Part shown: piece by piece, positions 39,312-51,245 of the stretch | How positions within the stretch are numbered: position 1 is the stretch's first letter | How the letters are laid out: the number at the start of each line of letters is the position of its first letter | NCBI GenBank assembly: GCA_904066235.2 | Contig: CAJFCV020000002.1 | Span: forward strand, 7,936,001-8,000,000 | DNA length: 64,000 nucleotides | From: Bursaphelenchus xylophilus | Taxonomy: Eukaryota; Nematoda; Chromadorea; Rhabditida; Aphelenchoididae | Direction: 5' to 3' | Notes under the pieces: model-generated | Seen by the model: the letters and a program-made list of their open reading frames with translations, nothing else | Database searches by the model: none | What the model was told of the DNA's origin: nothing | Made by a program: the position numbers and the translations under genes

Positions 39312-41677
39312 TTAGTGCGTGATCTTTCGATAATCCAACTTGACAGGTGTTATCCTCTCGGTTTTTGCGTATTTACTGATGACTTCTTGTTCCGTGGGTA
39401 CTTCCACTGGCACGCATCCGTTCTCGAAGTAAATTTGATTGGCCAATTGATGCTCTCGGAAGGCCGCTGGTCGACTTAGAGAATGCTCCGCGAACAAAAG
39501 ACACATTCCACTTTGCTGGTCGAAGTTGGCACTCTTAAATAATTGGATTTTCTGTTTGTAAAACACGCGGCTCCTATTTTTCTCGGTAATAATTGAGCAA
39601 AAGGCGTTTTGTTTTGAAAGTTAATTCACTTACTTTGCATCTGAACTCAGTAGCCAAAACACACAACTCGATGCAAGCGGAGATTCCCTCATTCGTCGAG
39701 GGAAGACCTTCGAAAACTTCTCGGGGCTCCATTTCCATTGAGTAGTCCCGGAATGCCAGGAATTCCACGCAATCATTAAATGGTGTTAGATCTCCTGCAA
39801 AGGTTATATAAATTTAGTTGTTGATTGACCAACAGAGCTCTGAATTACTGTAGAAGGCAAAGTCCTTACCTGGGAAGCAATACTTTTTGAAAGCCCGAGT
39901 ACTGAAGTCATTGCTGAAGGCTGGTTTTACCGAAAATTTGTGTGGACTGGCATGGAAAATACATCTCTTGGAGGACTCCAAAAATGTGAACGAATCACAA
40001 TTGTATCCACCGACTTCTAACGTTTTGCAAGTATCCATGCATTCCTGAGGCAATGCGGCTAATTTTAGAACAGAAGATCTGATTCCACTGTCGACTTGGG
40101 AGTTCTCAACTGCCAGCCAAATCTCGTGGGCACCCTCCTTGCAGTTGGCATCGTAAATTGATGGACGCGGAGTCTTAAGACAAATTTTTATATTGATTCA
40201 TGTTTTTATTGACTTACTTCCTCTTCCTCCTCGTCGAATGTCTTTGCGATAGGGCCCCTGCTCTTTCCAGGCGATCTTCTGACCTCCATGATCTCTGGCT
40301 TCTTCTCCATGGCCTCTTCTATCATATCGGGCAATGTTTTCTTTTGAATTTTGAACCCAGACATGATTGGCATCATCTCGTCAATCTTGTCATCCATCGA
40401 CGGAATCACCGGGAAGGATGGCGGAAGTTCTGAAACAGGTGCGGGTACCTTTTGAGGGACAATTTTCTGGGTTGCGGGAGCTGCAGTGGTTGTGGGTTTA
40501 GTGATTACAGGAGTGACAGATTGGGAAGTGAGAACCGAAGTAGTTGTGGATGGAGTGGTTGTGGTTGGGGTAGTTGTTGTGCTGGTTGAGGTTGTGGAAG
40601 TGCTTGTGGATGGCTCTAAATAATGCAAAGTGCAAGTATTATGCATTAATACTGGTGAGACCTTGTCGGTTTTTTACTATTTTCACGTACCTACGAATCT
40701 CCTTTTGGCCGCAGAGATAGTTGTAGCAGCTGTTGTGGTTTGCGTGGGTGCTGTTGTTGTCGTACTGGCCGTTGTACTCTCTGTAGTTGTAATCACACTA
40801 CTTGGACTTCTCGTCGACGTGTATCCACTCTCCTCTTCTTTCTCGTCATCCACCAGTTTCACGAAATTCATCGGATCTCCATCAAAGTCCGCGTCCAAAG
40901 CCAAAATACTCTCATCATTTGCTTCTAAGTCCTCTTTGAATGTTGCCGTGGATGGACTCTCGGGTTGAATTGTTGTTGGCGAAGTCAGAGGGGCTGAGGT
41001 AGAGGAAGCGGAAGCTCGGATCTTCTGAATCTCCATCATGGCGGTTTGGCGGGCATTTTCTTCCGTGATGATTTGAAGGAGCTTTCTGTCTGGAATTTAA
41101 AATTATAGTTTGTGGGAAGTGTAAATACGCGTTAAGAAACTCCCTTGTCATACGAAGGGTACTATGTATACAAAATACGGAGCAATTGCTAAAACGGATG
41201 TTTCTCACCGATACATTCCTTTTCGGCGGTTTGGAAATAGACCATCCTGGGGCTTTTTACAATCAACTCTGCTTCGATTGCATTGATGCTAAAATAGTGA
41301 CAAATGTGGCTGTATTTGTCATACACGATAGACACGCATCTACTCTGAAATATAAATTGCAACACCTATTATACAGTTCTGAAATGTTCTTTTTATGTTC
41401 AGTCTTTCCGTTACTTACGGACGATCGAACGCAGAACTCAAGACATTGATCCTCGGATTTCATTCGCCATTCTGAATGGAATGGGGCCGAGTCAACGATT
41501 TTGAATCCATCGTATCTCTCAAAGCAGGGTTTTAGATCTGGAAATAAATTTGGTTTAGGATAGCTTTGGTTGTGAAATTTCCTTGTTGTTATTGGGCTTA
41601 CCGTTTGTTGCGATTGCTGTCACTTTACCAGTTAATAATGACAATATCATAAACAAAAGAAGTTCGTTGGTCTCCAT
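39312..41677 (-). CDS. Secreted PAN/apple-domain protein with Thr-rich linkers, 8 exons
   Basis: Minus-strand exons 41677-41602, 41537-41419, 41344-41209, 41089-40691, 40615-40218, 40173-39870, 39794-39634 and 39581-39312 give 620 aa. After a signal peptide (about 1-22) comes a PAN-like domain (CFERYDGF, QCLEFC, CVSIVYD, CHYFS), then acidic and Thr/Ser-rich linkers (about 110-375), then two more PAN-like repeats (ECMDTCKTLEVGGYNC, CIFHASP; CIELCVLATEFRC, CLLFAEHSL). PAN domains bind proteins or carbohydrates; nematode proteins of this kind occur in apical extracellular matrix. No ZP domain or membrane anchor was seen. The last acceptor (ccgag) is weak but is the only one keeping the frame. 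It is not assigned to a named gene. Confidence 0.85.
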
Positions 41678-42997
41678 AATGGAGAAGGAGAACTGAAAAA
41701 TTTATTTCGGTATCTGGAGTAAAGCTTAAAGGTAAATTGCGAATACGATACCGCAAAATTCAGTATTATAAGCGTTGTGGGCAAGTAGATAATTCAAATA
41801 GAATATCCGCTTTCGTGGATCTCTTTTGAATTCTAGAGATATAAGCTATTATGTAAAAGGCAAATTAACAAGTTTATTCAAGCGAAAAATGCGAAATATT
41901 GGTTGATACTTACAATAAACCGGTCTGTAAAATAGAATAAAGAAGCGCTGGAATGAAAACAAGACAAAATTTAAGGATAAAGTATTTGTAATCACTTTAA
42001 TGAAAATTATCTTTAATCAAATCGAAAGATCCGGATAAAGTGAACAGTGTCGAGCACAGTAACTGTTTCTGTCTGATAAAAAATGACTGTCAAAACTGAG
42101 TCCAGTAATCATCAATCGGTTTATCCAAAACCGGAAAACTTTCACTTGGGATTTCGGTGTTAATCATCTCGCGATTTCGTCGACGAAATGTGCATTCATC
42201 GATGAGCAAAGTCGGAACGACCCAATTTCCGAAAGAAAAGTGAAAACGGGGGTTGAATTCAGGAAAGGAGTTACTATCAGCACGATATCCAGTCTGGATT
42301 GGAACAAGCGATTTTCTGAATGATTTATGAGGTTCTAATTTAGTTTCAGACCTCGCTTCTTGGTGATAAAAGTTTTTTGAGCCTAGAAATGTCATCCTAA
42401 AAGGTTGCAGAGCCCACAGTAATATTGTTTTATCTGCCCCAAATCCGAAGACCCTCTTAGAAACTCAAATCGAATAAAAAGTAAAATAAATTTAGCATTT
42501 AGAATCGGGATTCCATAAAGGAATCGTTTTAATGAAATATGCTTCCTTTTCTTTCGGTTTCAATATGTTCCGTCTCTTCCGGATTCGAAAAGCGCCAACG
42601 TCGATTCCTTCCGATCCATGCCCCCGGCTTAATGGAAATAAGCGATTGCGCGAAAAGAATGAATTGAGTCATGCGGGATAAATGTTTTAATAAAATTTTT
42701 ATATCTGATGCTGCAGAGATGTGACATGAAACGATTCATCTCCAAGTCTCTTGGACCTTGTTTTGGCTGGACCAAGTCCGAAGCTGTAGAACAGCTGAAG
42801 GCACCCGATTATTTTGATGAATACGGTACTTTATGAGCCTAACCTTGCCATTATAGATGATTTTTTGAGTCATACGAGGAAAAGACGGACTTTTATCAAA
42901 ACTTTGAATAGAAAAATTTCAACCTTTTTGCAGTCAATAATTTTATTCTTCAAACAAAATCATACAGCAACTCCCAAATTTTACTTCAATCGCCATT
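41678..42997. other. Upstream region of PAN gene and 3' flank of collagen gene
   Basis: About 1.3 kb. It presumably holds the promoter of the minus-strand PAN gene. A single-exon candidate at 42090-42395 is listed separately; otherwise there is nothing recognisable. Confidence 0.45.
42090..42395 (-). CDS. Candidate small single-exon protein, unknown
   Basis: An uninterrupted 101-codon frame starts at an ATG placed right after a splice-acceptor-like ccttttag, as would suit a trans-spliced nematode mRNA, and ends TGA. The sequence has no low complexity (RFHFSFGNWVVPTLLIDECTF is too long to be signal-like; it is moderately charged at the end). There is no signal peptide or known motif. It may equally be a chance frame, since no partner exon or conservation can be judged here. 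Confidence 0.28.
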   Translation of the reverse strand: MTFLGSKNFYHQEARSETKLEPHKSFRKSLVPIQTGYRADSNSFPEFNPRFHFSFGNWVVPTLLIDECTFRRRNREMINTEIPSESFPVLDKPIDDYWTQF

Positions 42998-45262
42998 CTA
43001 ATGACTTCTTCCAACATAACGTTGGCGTTGTCTCTGCAGTAATCTCCTCTTTCTCTGTTCATTCCATTCGTTGCTCAAGAATGGATAGTCGTTATCTTCT
43101 TCGGCGGCCTGCGGACTGTACGCCGCAGCCGGTTGGATTGGATTCGGCGCCACTGCTTTCGGGGGATTAGAGTAATTGTAATTGACGGAAGATCTGGGTG
43201 TGGGGCTCTGTTGTCCTTGGTATGCACCTTGCTGATATTGGTAGTTATTGGTCACAGAGCTGGGTTGTAGGTCGTTGACTCGAACTTCGCTTGTGTAAAC
43301 GTTGTTATTGGGCTTGGCGCTCGTTCTGGGGTCTGAAAGCAGTCAAGATTATAAAAATTTAGTCTCTGGCCCGATTTTTGCAGATATTATATGTTGGCAG
43401 TGGGTTAGAAAAGACTGTTATTATATACTTGAATGCCTTATTAGTTCCCGAAATATTAGTAAACCTATTTTTTATATTGATTATCCAAAACCTTTGCCTC
43501 AAGTTTTAGTAGAAAGCTAAAATATCTCCTACGTCCTTACCAACTTTCATAGGATTGTATGAGGCCTCATTAACACTACCGTATCCTCTTCCGACTTGAG
43601 TTGATAACCCACCATATCCATTCACTTCATTGTCATTAGTTGGAGCAACAGCTGGGGCGGATACTTGTTTGGCTGGATAAGAAGACGAAGAAGGATAAGA
43701 ATAGTGACTCTTGGCTTGATTGGCAGATGAGTAGGTGTTGCTGGACGGATAAGAAGCTACGGGAGCGTAGCTAGGCTCTTCGTATCTAAAAAAATTCCAT
43801 TAATTTTTGCTCTATACGACGTGACGCCTTGCAAAAAGTAAAAAATCGGTGTCCGAAAAACTTACGCATTCCCACTAGCAACACTGACATCACGGACACG
43901 ATCCGGGCATTTGCAATACCCCGCATCAATTCCAGGTGGACCAACTGGCCCTTGTGCACCATCAACTCCATCAAGGCCTCGCTGACCCTTAGGGCCGACC
44001 TTTCCAACGATTCCTCGTTTCCCGTCACGTCCAACACTTCCAGTTTGTCCTGAGACTCCTCGAGGACCGGGGACTCCGATGCTTCCGGATTGTCCTGGTT
44101 TCCCGGGAAGACCCTTGCCTCCAGCCTGTCCATCAGCTCCGCGAGGTCCGGGCAGCCCAGTTCGGCCGGATTTCCCTCGAGGTCCCACATTTCCGGGGGC
44201 ACCAGCATTCCCAGAAACACCTGGGATTCCATGAACTCCCTGGAAATAACGATGTTTATGATAAAAGAAAATTTTTTAATCGTTTTAGAGTCGAACCCCT
44301 ATTACTCACTTGAATTCCATGATCTCCTTTGGGTCCGCTCGGTCCTGGAGTTCCTTTTGGTCCCGGTTGTCCTGGTGGTCCTCTTGGACAAGGCTCGCAC
44401 TGCCGTTGTTTTGGAGTCGTCCCAGCGGTAGCCAGACCATAACCCTCATCAAAGATTGCGGCGGAATTGTCAGCATTGAAGCCAGTTCTGAAATAAATCA
44501 ATATTAATCCCTTACCAAGACGTTTCTGACATTGAAAGATTAGAAACTTACGACACAGGCAATGATGGGTAATCTTCACCTTCGAAGCCGGGCTGTCCAT
44601 CCCTTCCGGGTTCTCCTGGCTCTCCAGTTGGACCTGGAGGTCCTTTCTTTCCGATTGGGCACTTGTATGATACTGGGAGATTGTGGTGTTCCCCATCATA
44701 ATCAATATTCTTCATTGCGCAACAACCTATAATCATCATTAAGTTAAATCATTCAATTTTCTACAGTATTCTCAATTGTAAAATCGCCATACATCAAATA
44801 AAAAACTATTTACTTACACTTCAGCCTAGCCAATCCATATCCATAAACCGGAGCCACCGGGGCTTCGTATCCACTCTGCTGTTCCTCATATCCGTCATTG
44901 TTATAGCCGTTGTTCTGATTGCCATAACTTCCACTCTGGCCATTGTAATTTGCCCCCTGATATCCCGATGCGAACGTTTCATATTGTCTTCTCAGCCGGT
45001 CTCTTGGTGTTCTGACTTTGGCGCCGATCTTGACTAAATCGTCCCAAAGTTCGTTGGACATCTTCTAAAATTACAAAAATTAATCTTTTGTTTTTGCAAT
45101 TAAAAATTATATTACCTGTACTTCCAGAAAGTCCTTTTCCCATTCATGTCTCATCACATCCACATCCTTGAGCAACATCGGAGTGAGGCATACTAGAGAG
45201 ACCAAGGCGATCGCCGTAATCGACGATGTGGCGTATAGGAGATGGACTATCCAGGAGCCCAT
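42998..45262 (-). CDS. Cuticle collagen with long Tyr-rich C-terminal extension, 7 exons
   Basis: Minus-strand exons 45262-45116, 45064-44818, 44726-44552, 44487-44310, 44239-43866, 43785-43541 and 43332-42998 give 566 aa. The N-terminus has a membrane/signal segment (about 6-32) and the conserved nematode collagen N-domain, with a furin-like RDRLRRQ cleavage site near residue 75. Gly-X-Y blocks follow, bounded by Cys pairs (YKCPIG, CEPCPRG, GYCKCPD), the longest spanning about exons 4-5. The C-terminal roughly 190 residues are rich in Tyr, Ser, Pro, Asn and Gln and end in a basic RKRR stretch. Cuticle collagens assemble as trimers and are cross-linked by di- and tri-tyrosine; the Tyr-rich tail suits this. 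Long-tailed collagens include the blister/strut type in C. elegans, but I do not assign an orthologue. Confidence 0.93.
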
Positions 45263-45738
45263 TCTGAAAGGATAAGTACATATAAGGATCGGTAACGGCC
45301 AAAAAATTTTTTCATTCCTTCCAATGCTACTGTAACCCTTAAAAACTTAAAGAAAATATAAAATTTCCGTACCGGAATGGTCATTTCCTCATGACACCCG
45401 CTACTTTTATACGCCTTTAATCGACGGAGAGAATTTACCATCAATTGTACAGATACCGCCTTCTTCACAGTGGATATTTGCTCTCACCCGCCGTGCAAAA
45501 AACCAGATTCGAATTTGAATAGAGGGAGGAAAAGTCGATCAAATTGGATATTCTTCCAATGGCCACCCGCTGAGATCCAGGAAATGGTCGCCGATCAAAC
45601 CAGAACAGAGAATTCAGGGTTCGGAAGGAATGAATACGATAATAATGGTTACTGAGGCATCAAAAAGTTGTTTATCTTCCTTTATCTCAACAACAATGTA
45701 CATATGTTACAATTGTAAAAATCTTTTAAAGATTGAAC
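45263..45738. other. Upstream region of collagen gene
   Basis: About 480 bases between the collagen start and the 3' end of the next minus-strand gene. It probably holds the collagen promoter and the terminator of the upstream gene. A plus-strand frame at 45470-45655 lacks an ATG and partner exons. Confidence 0.45.
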
Positions 45739-47525
45739 TTAGCGTCGTCGAGGAGTGTTTACTTTTTCTGTTTTCTGTATGAAGGACAAGGAACTTCCCT
45801 AAACAATAACACGTAAATAGAATTAATTGCCTTACTGTTTACTTCTTCGTAATAAACGATCATCCTCTTTGTTTCGCTGATAATGTTGAACATGTAAGGA
45901 GAAAGGACGGATATTGTGCATTTCGTGAGACCTCGCGCTACATCCTTTATCATTCGACCGTTTTCTCGTCGAATTAACGCCTACAAAAATAAACTTAATA
46001 TTGCACATGACAAATATCTTTATTGAAGTAATATTAGACCATACCTGAACCCAAATTTCGCTTCCTTCATCGTTTAAAATCTCACTAGAATAGAGGATGA
46101 CATCATCATTGAGAATGTGAGGTCTGCAACCACTGAATATCGTGTCTGTCATCTTGAAAACTTCTGGTTGATCTTCTGGGAATGAAAATACGGAGATGCC
46201 TTGTTTATACAAGAACAATAGTTTGTCTCCCATAACGTGCAGTCGTTCTGCCTTCTAAAACAAAACGAATCAAGCATGTGGAATTGAAATATTAAATTCA
46301 GCAACAATTTAGCGTTTAAAGTCCTAAAAACAAACTCAAAAAAAGTCATTTCTTACCGCCATTGTGTCTGATATGTACTCTTCCCCCTCATTCTTGGCCA
46401 AATCATATTTATATAAGACCAAATCGCGAAATGTTTGTTCGAATATCACATATAAATATCCATCATGAACGGTCAAGCATTCGGCATTCCCTCGATCGAT
46501 CGTGAATAATAATACTGGCGCTGATTCGAAATTTGAGAGGTCTTTGCAATATAACGAAGGTCTGGCATGGTCGGAGGACCCATTATCAATATAATAAAAC
46601 TTTAGATCTTTGTCCAGAAACATTGCAGTAGTGTAATGGAAGCCGAGTGTCGGTGGAGGAGATGGAGGATGAACCTGAAAGCCCAAAGATGCAACAGCTC
46701 TTCTTGAGAATTCCAAAAACCAAAAAATAAGTAAAAATATGAACTAACTGTTAGTTGAGTAGTATAACATTGCAGCGCAACATCATCTCGATTCACCGCC
46801 GCTTTGATATTTACATTCCCCAAAGCGACCGTAATCACTCTATTCTTCAAATTCATAACCCCATTTATTGTCGGCATTAAATCCGTTCCCATAGGCGTCG
46901 TCCCTATCTCTCCATAATTGTCATAGTAATATATTAGAAACTCGAATCTCTTCACACCCGTGGACATAGCGTTGTATAACTCAACATTGAAGTCATATAA
47001 ATTAGAAAAGTTCGGCGATTGAATGGCACAATTGAGGAATCTAAAGAAATAAAAGTAATAATTAAGGCACTCACTGTAAGAATGTCGCCTTCCAATTATA
47101 TTGATTATAGATCTCGGGGACCTTGTTCTTGACACATAATTCTCGGAAAACTTCATTTGAAAGGACCATATATTCTTCTCTTCCTGAGTTTCTGTAGAGA
47201 TGAAAGACTTCAATGGGAGTTAGATGAGAAAAAATGTCGATTCGCAACTAAATAGGTAATAATAATAAGAAGAAAAAACTTACATCATGCGGTAGTCGAT
47301 CGAGGAATTCCGTTATCTTCAACAATCGCTCATTGGCAATGTTTTCGTCTCTCTAAAATACAATCGTCAATTCTTTTAACAACTAAATTCAATATTTTTG
47401 GTATAAAAAACAATTTATAGAGTCGATAAATACCTAAAAGCTAGGATCAAGAAACGGAAATTTACCTCAGCATCCTCACTGTCGAGCCTCGTGTATTCAA
47501 TCCTTCGATCCATTTTCTTTCCCAT
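45739..47525 (-). CDS. Intracellular protein with F-box-like N-terminus, unrecognised family (copy 1), 8 exons
   Basis: Minus-strand exons 47525-47466, 47352-47284, 47247-47075, 47040-46749, 46674-46357, 46254-46045, 45980-45843 and 45798-45739 give 439 aa. Residues about 35-65 (EFLDRLPHDLRIDIFSHL, then EVFHLYR) look like an F-box, a SKP1-binding motif of ubiquitin ligases. The rest shows repeated beta-strand-like segments (LKFYYIDN, DGYLYVIF, DKLLFLYKQGI), compatible with a propeller-type substrate domain, but I recognise no family. No signal peptide or membrane span. The gene at 48011 is a paralogue with the same intron phases (0,0,2,0,0,0) through exon 6 and the shared CVKNKV motif. The final 44-nt intron could be retained, giving a different short tail (readthrough to a stop near 45761). 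Confidence 0.85.
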
Positions 47526-48010
47526 GTTTGATATTCAAATTGTTAGACCAAAACATAAAAGTCTTCCATTTCTAAACGGAGAATTTGCTCTCACTAAGCT
47601 CCCCGAATTTCGAGCCCACGGCTGGCCTTTTCCTCCCATTTTGGCCGATGGAAAGAAAAATATGCATCTAAAACAAAGGGAAAATAATCTAAAAGCTGTC
47701 ACGGGTAAAGTTACATCGCGTACAATAAAAACCAGAGAGTAAAAAGGTAAAATACGGAATCTCTTTTCAATATTGTTTTAATTGCACTTGGAAAAGAAAA
47801 ATTATTATTTTTCTGCAAGAAAACCGATCTTTTTATTTTGACGAAAAAATTTTTGGCGATTCGAGCAAAAACGAAAATCGCAAAAAACTGACTAAAAAAT
47901 TTTGAAAGGTTGATTCTTTTCAAATTTTGGACTGGATGGCTGATATCGAATAATTGTCAACGACGATATAAGGAGTCGACTATTGTTTTGAATTCGAGAA
48001 ATTTGATCTC
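47526..48010. promoter_or_regulatory. Divergent promoter region between the two paralogues
   Basis: 485 bases separate the two start codons of the head-to-head pair, so both promoters must lie here or share it. The sequence is AT-rich and I see no definite motif. A plus-strand frame at 47491-47742 overlaps the first exon of the minus gene and is likely chance. Confidence 0.5.
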
Positions 48011-49652
48011 ATGGAGAAGCCGGCGCCAAAGGTAATATAAACATTTACATAAAAGACCTTTCAGAATCTTGTTTTGGACATAACTTTGTCTTTGAGGGAT
48101 CATAACCTGCGTAACTTGCTGAACAAACTACCAAGGGAAGTAAGTTTTTTGAAAACTTTAATTTTCTTTGCCTTTTTTATAGATTACTCATATTTTGCAA
48201 TCAAAAATCTCACCGTTCCACTCGGCCCAGTTTTATATTCGCACGGGAAGACTGTTGAAGTATGATTATGATGATTTTCGAGTATTCTGTGTGAAGAATA
48301 AAGTTGATAAGTCTTACAACTTGGGGGGTAATTGGATTTTAACCTTCCACAAGTGAGTTGAGTCCTATTCTAACCTAAATTCCGTTGAAGTTTTATGCAG
48401 AAAGCTGATGAAGCCATGAATCCTGCCGACGCATGTTCTGTGAAAGAATACTTGAATAATCCTGATTTCAATCCATATGGGGCTTCAGTTATCTTATACA
48501 CACATGTTTATGTAAAGGAAAATGAGACATTTGTCTGTGGAACCGATTTGCTTCAAATTGATGACGACAATATGAATGAATGTACCGTGGAAATAGGGAG
48601 TTTAAATCCTGAGGCTGCTCTGCCAGACGATGTTTCGGTGAGAGCAAAGCTTTATGAGCCGGTAAGTAGGGAGGCTTACTGTATAGGCGGTTGGTGGAAA
48701 GACTATTTCGGGATTTATTATATCGCAAATACAATCAAATTACAGTTTATCAACATGGATGTCCCCGAGATAGACCTTGATGTAAACGGATTGTTCTACT
48801 TTCTTCTCTTCTCTCCAAATGGAACTCGAATTATGTGCAAGGATCTGAGTTCGGAGGAGGACGCTGGAGAAGTTTTTAGTGTGAATCATCCTCCGGTGAT
48901 CGAAGAACATGAAGTTAGACAAAGGATGTTGGCTGTAGATGGAGATCATGTCTTCATTTTTATCAGGACATTCAATGCGTTACATTATTTTAACAAAGCG
49001 ACCAGAGAACAGGTTACGAAACAGGTTGATGGAGATCGTGAAGTGAGTTGGATGTTTAATATTGTAAATTCAATGTCTTGACATCTATTTTGTATTGCTT
49101 CAGATCACTGAGAGGATATATGCTCTTGGACCGAATGCCATCATCTTTTATGCCTCCGGATTTCGAGTTGTGAACTTCCAAGGCTCTGGAGATCCGTTAT
49201 CCTCTATTACCAGATATGATTATCCCCTTATTTCGTATTCATTACCATCTGTGATGAATCGAAGCATCTTGTTCAAGGATGACAAAGAGTTAGTTGTTGA
49301 TGGGTATAATCACCTTAAAGTAAGCGAAAAGAACCTTTATTTGTTTCTTGTTCTTTTCTTTATAATAGTATTTATCTTTTATTTATTGTGATGGCACTGC
49401 GATATTATTTTAGGTAATGTATCTGATTGGTGATCAATTAACCTCTAGAAATCTGTTCTTGTGTCATCCAGATGACAAGATTAGAGTGTCATCTTGTCAA
49501 CTTTTTCAAATCGATGATCTGGAGACCAATCAGACCTCAAAATACTTTTTGGAAGCACCTGAGGGTAGGTTTTATAAACCTGGTCTTCTGATGTTTTAGC
49601 CGAACCGATTCTATTCTATACTGGTAAAATGAAAAGTCGCTTTGGAATTTAA
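48011..49652 (+). CDS. Paralogue of the 45739-47525 protein, F-box region degenerate (copy 2), 8 exons
   Basis: Exons 48011-48031, 48065-48139, 48183-48352, 48391-48661, 48746-49042, 49104-49319, 49414-49564 and 49600-49652 give 417 aa. The intron before exon 4 is only 38 nt and its acceptor is ttgaag; this choice keeps frame and aligns with copy 1. Shared with copy 1 are the exon structure, FR-x-FCVKNKV, a MCKDLS / YCKDLS block and the strand-rich C-terminal half (GDHVFIFIR, NAIIFYASGF). The region matching the F-box (LLNKLPREITHIL) is weaker, so SKP1 binding may be lost. No signal peptide. Family function unknown; the pair probably arose by inverted duplication and diverged. Confidence 0.83.
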
Positions 49653-51245
49653 TCAAAGACTTTTTTGGAAGTGTGGAATAGAACTCGTCGCACGTTTATT
49701 CAATCTACATGTACATATCCAGGAATGTAACAACGTTTTGTTGGTGTGATCGGGGATGACCGATGGATTGACCTGGCCTCCTTGGCCAGTGTCTCACCGT
49801 CTTCCACGCCTCGAGTGGCGTCTCTCCTTTTCTAGAAAATACACGAAATCCATTGCGACCAGAGGCAATGTGGAGCACTGGGAGAATCTGTCAGATATAA
49901 CTTTTTCTGTGATAAACCTCAAAACTTTTCCAAACGTTGTCTCGGAAATTTATATATCAAGTCATCATACGTTTCATACAGATTTAATCCCCGCCCCTAA
50001 CGTTTCAGCTGAACGGATAGTTGAGGGCTCTTCGATTAGCGTTATTTGATCTCACAGACGAAGAACCCGTCGAAGTTGTTGATTCACAACATGTTATGTT
50101 AATCACAATCTCTTCGAAGTAAAGCCTCATCTGTTCGAACAGAGCCTTGTCACTCTGCGCATCCGGCTGTCGTTAATTTATATTCCACTGAAGACTCAGT
50201 GTCTTGACCGGTTTTCTCTCGCATCTTCGCTCTTCCGGCGAACCAAATGAAAGCGAAATCTGTCGTTGACCTTTAATTCGACGCGTCTGAAACATCTTTT
50301 ATGCTTGTTCAAAATCAAGGTCGGGAGTTCGTGGAGACTGAAATGAGAATTTGGAAATGCCAGCGGGGTTTTTGGCTCACACTTTGTGAGATCTGGGCAT
50401 CAAGGATAGAAAATTTTTTTTATTTTTCTATGGTACGTCCGACGTCAATTTCGACAAGATTTCTTGAAAAGGGTTTGCATACCCATCTCTAAAATTGTTA
50501 AAAAGTAAACCCAACTTTTCAAGCCTCCAGAAATCTGCTTTCATTTCCTTAATAAGCAGATTAAGTTTTCTGATTTGTCATGTTTTGCACCATCCGTCAT
50601 CCTTCCGCTTTTTTGGCGTCGGAAGAAAAGAATGTTTATCCCAATACATCCATAATATTCCTTTATGATTGAAAATGAAAGCTTGACGGAAAAAACAAAT
50701 TGGGGCTTCCTTCTGGAGGATTTATGGGTGGATGGTTCGGTTCTGGTCGCCTACGGATCAATGCCGTTGGGGATTGACTGAGTAATTTTGAAGGTTTGAG
50801 GTCATCAAGGTTTTATGGGGGTATAATTCTTGTCCAGTGGCAGCAAGCATGACAAATGTCAATAAGTTTATTTCAGAAGTCTGTTGATGAATTATTATAG
50901 CTTTCGTGTGAGTATTTAAATACGTAATTATGCTGCATATGTAAAATTGGCAATTTGATGATGTCAAATTAGCCGTTCTTCCTGATTTTACGGCTTCTGC
51001 TTTTTTAATTATTGTTAAGTTTACCAGCAACTCTTGAAAAATAAAGTATATTATTCTTTAGGTTGAGGCTAACCACCTTTACTAGCTTTCAAAAATTTTG
51101 AGAAAATCTGACTATCTCACCTCGGAAACTCCAACTAATTCCTAAATGAAAGTGAATCCAGTTTTCTTTGTTCTTAATCCCTCAGGGCCTATGACTCAGT
51201 ACAGCTAAACCTCGCTTTGAGTTTTACCATAAAACCCCCTTGCCG
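49653..51245. other. Intergenic; no gene supported
   Basis: About 1.6 kb downstream of the paralogue pair. A 98-codon frame at 49756-50049 starts and ends within unstructured sequence and has no acceptor, donor or motif. No repeats with paired ends seen. Confidence 0.5.

Noticed and set aside
49756..50049. 98-codon plus-strand frame after the F-box-like paralogue
   Set aside because: No splice signals or similarity to neighbouring genes; codon use looks random.
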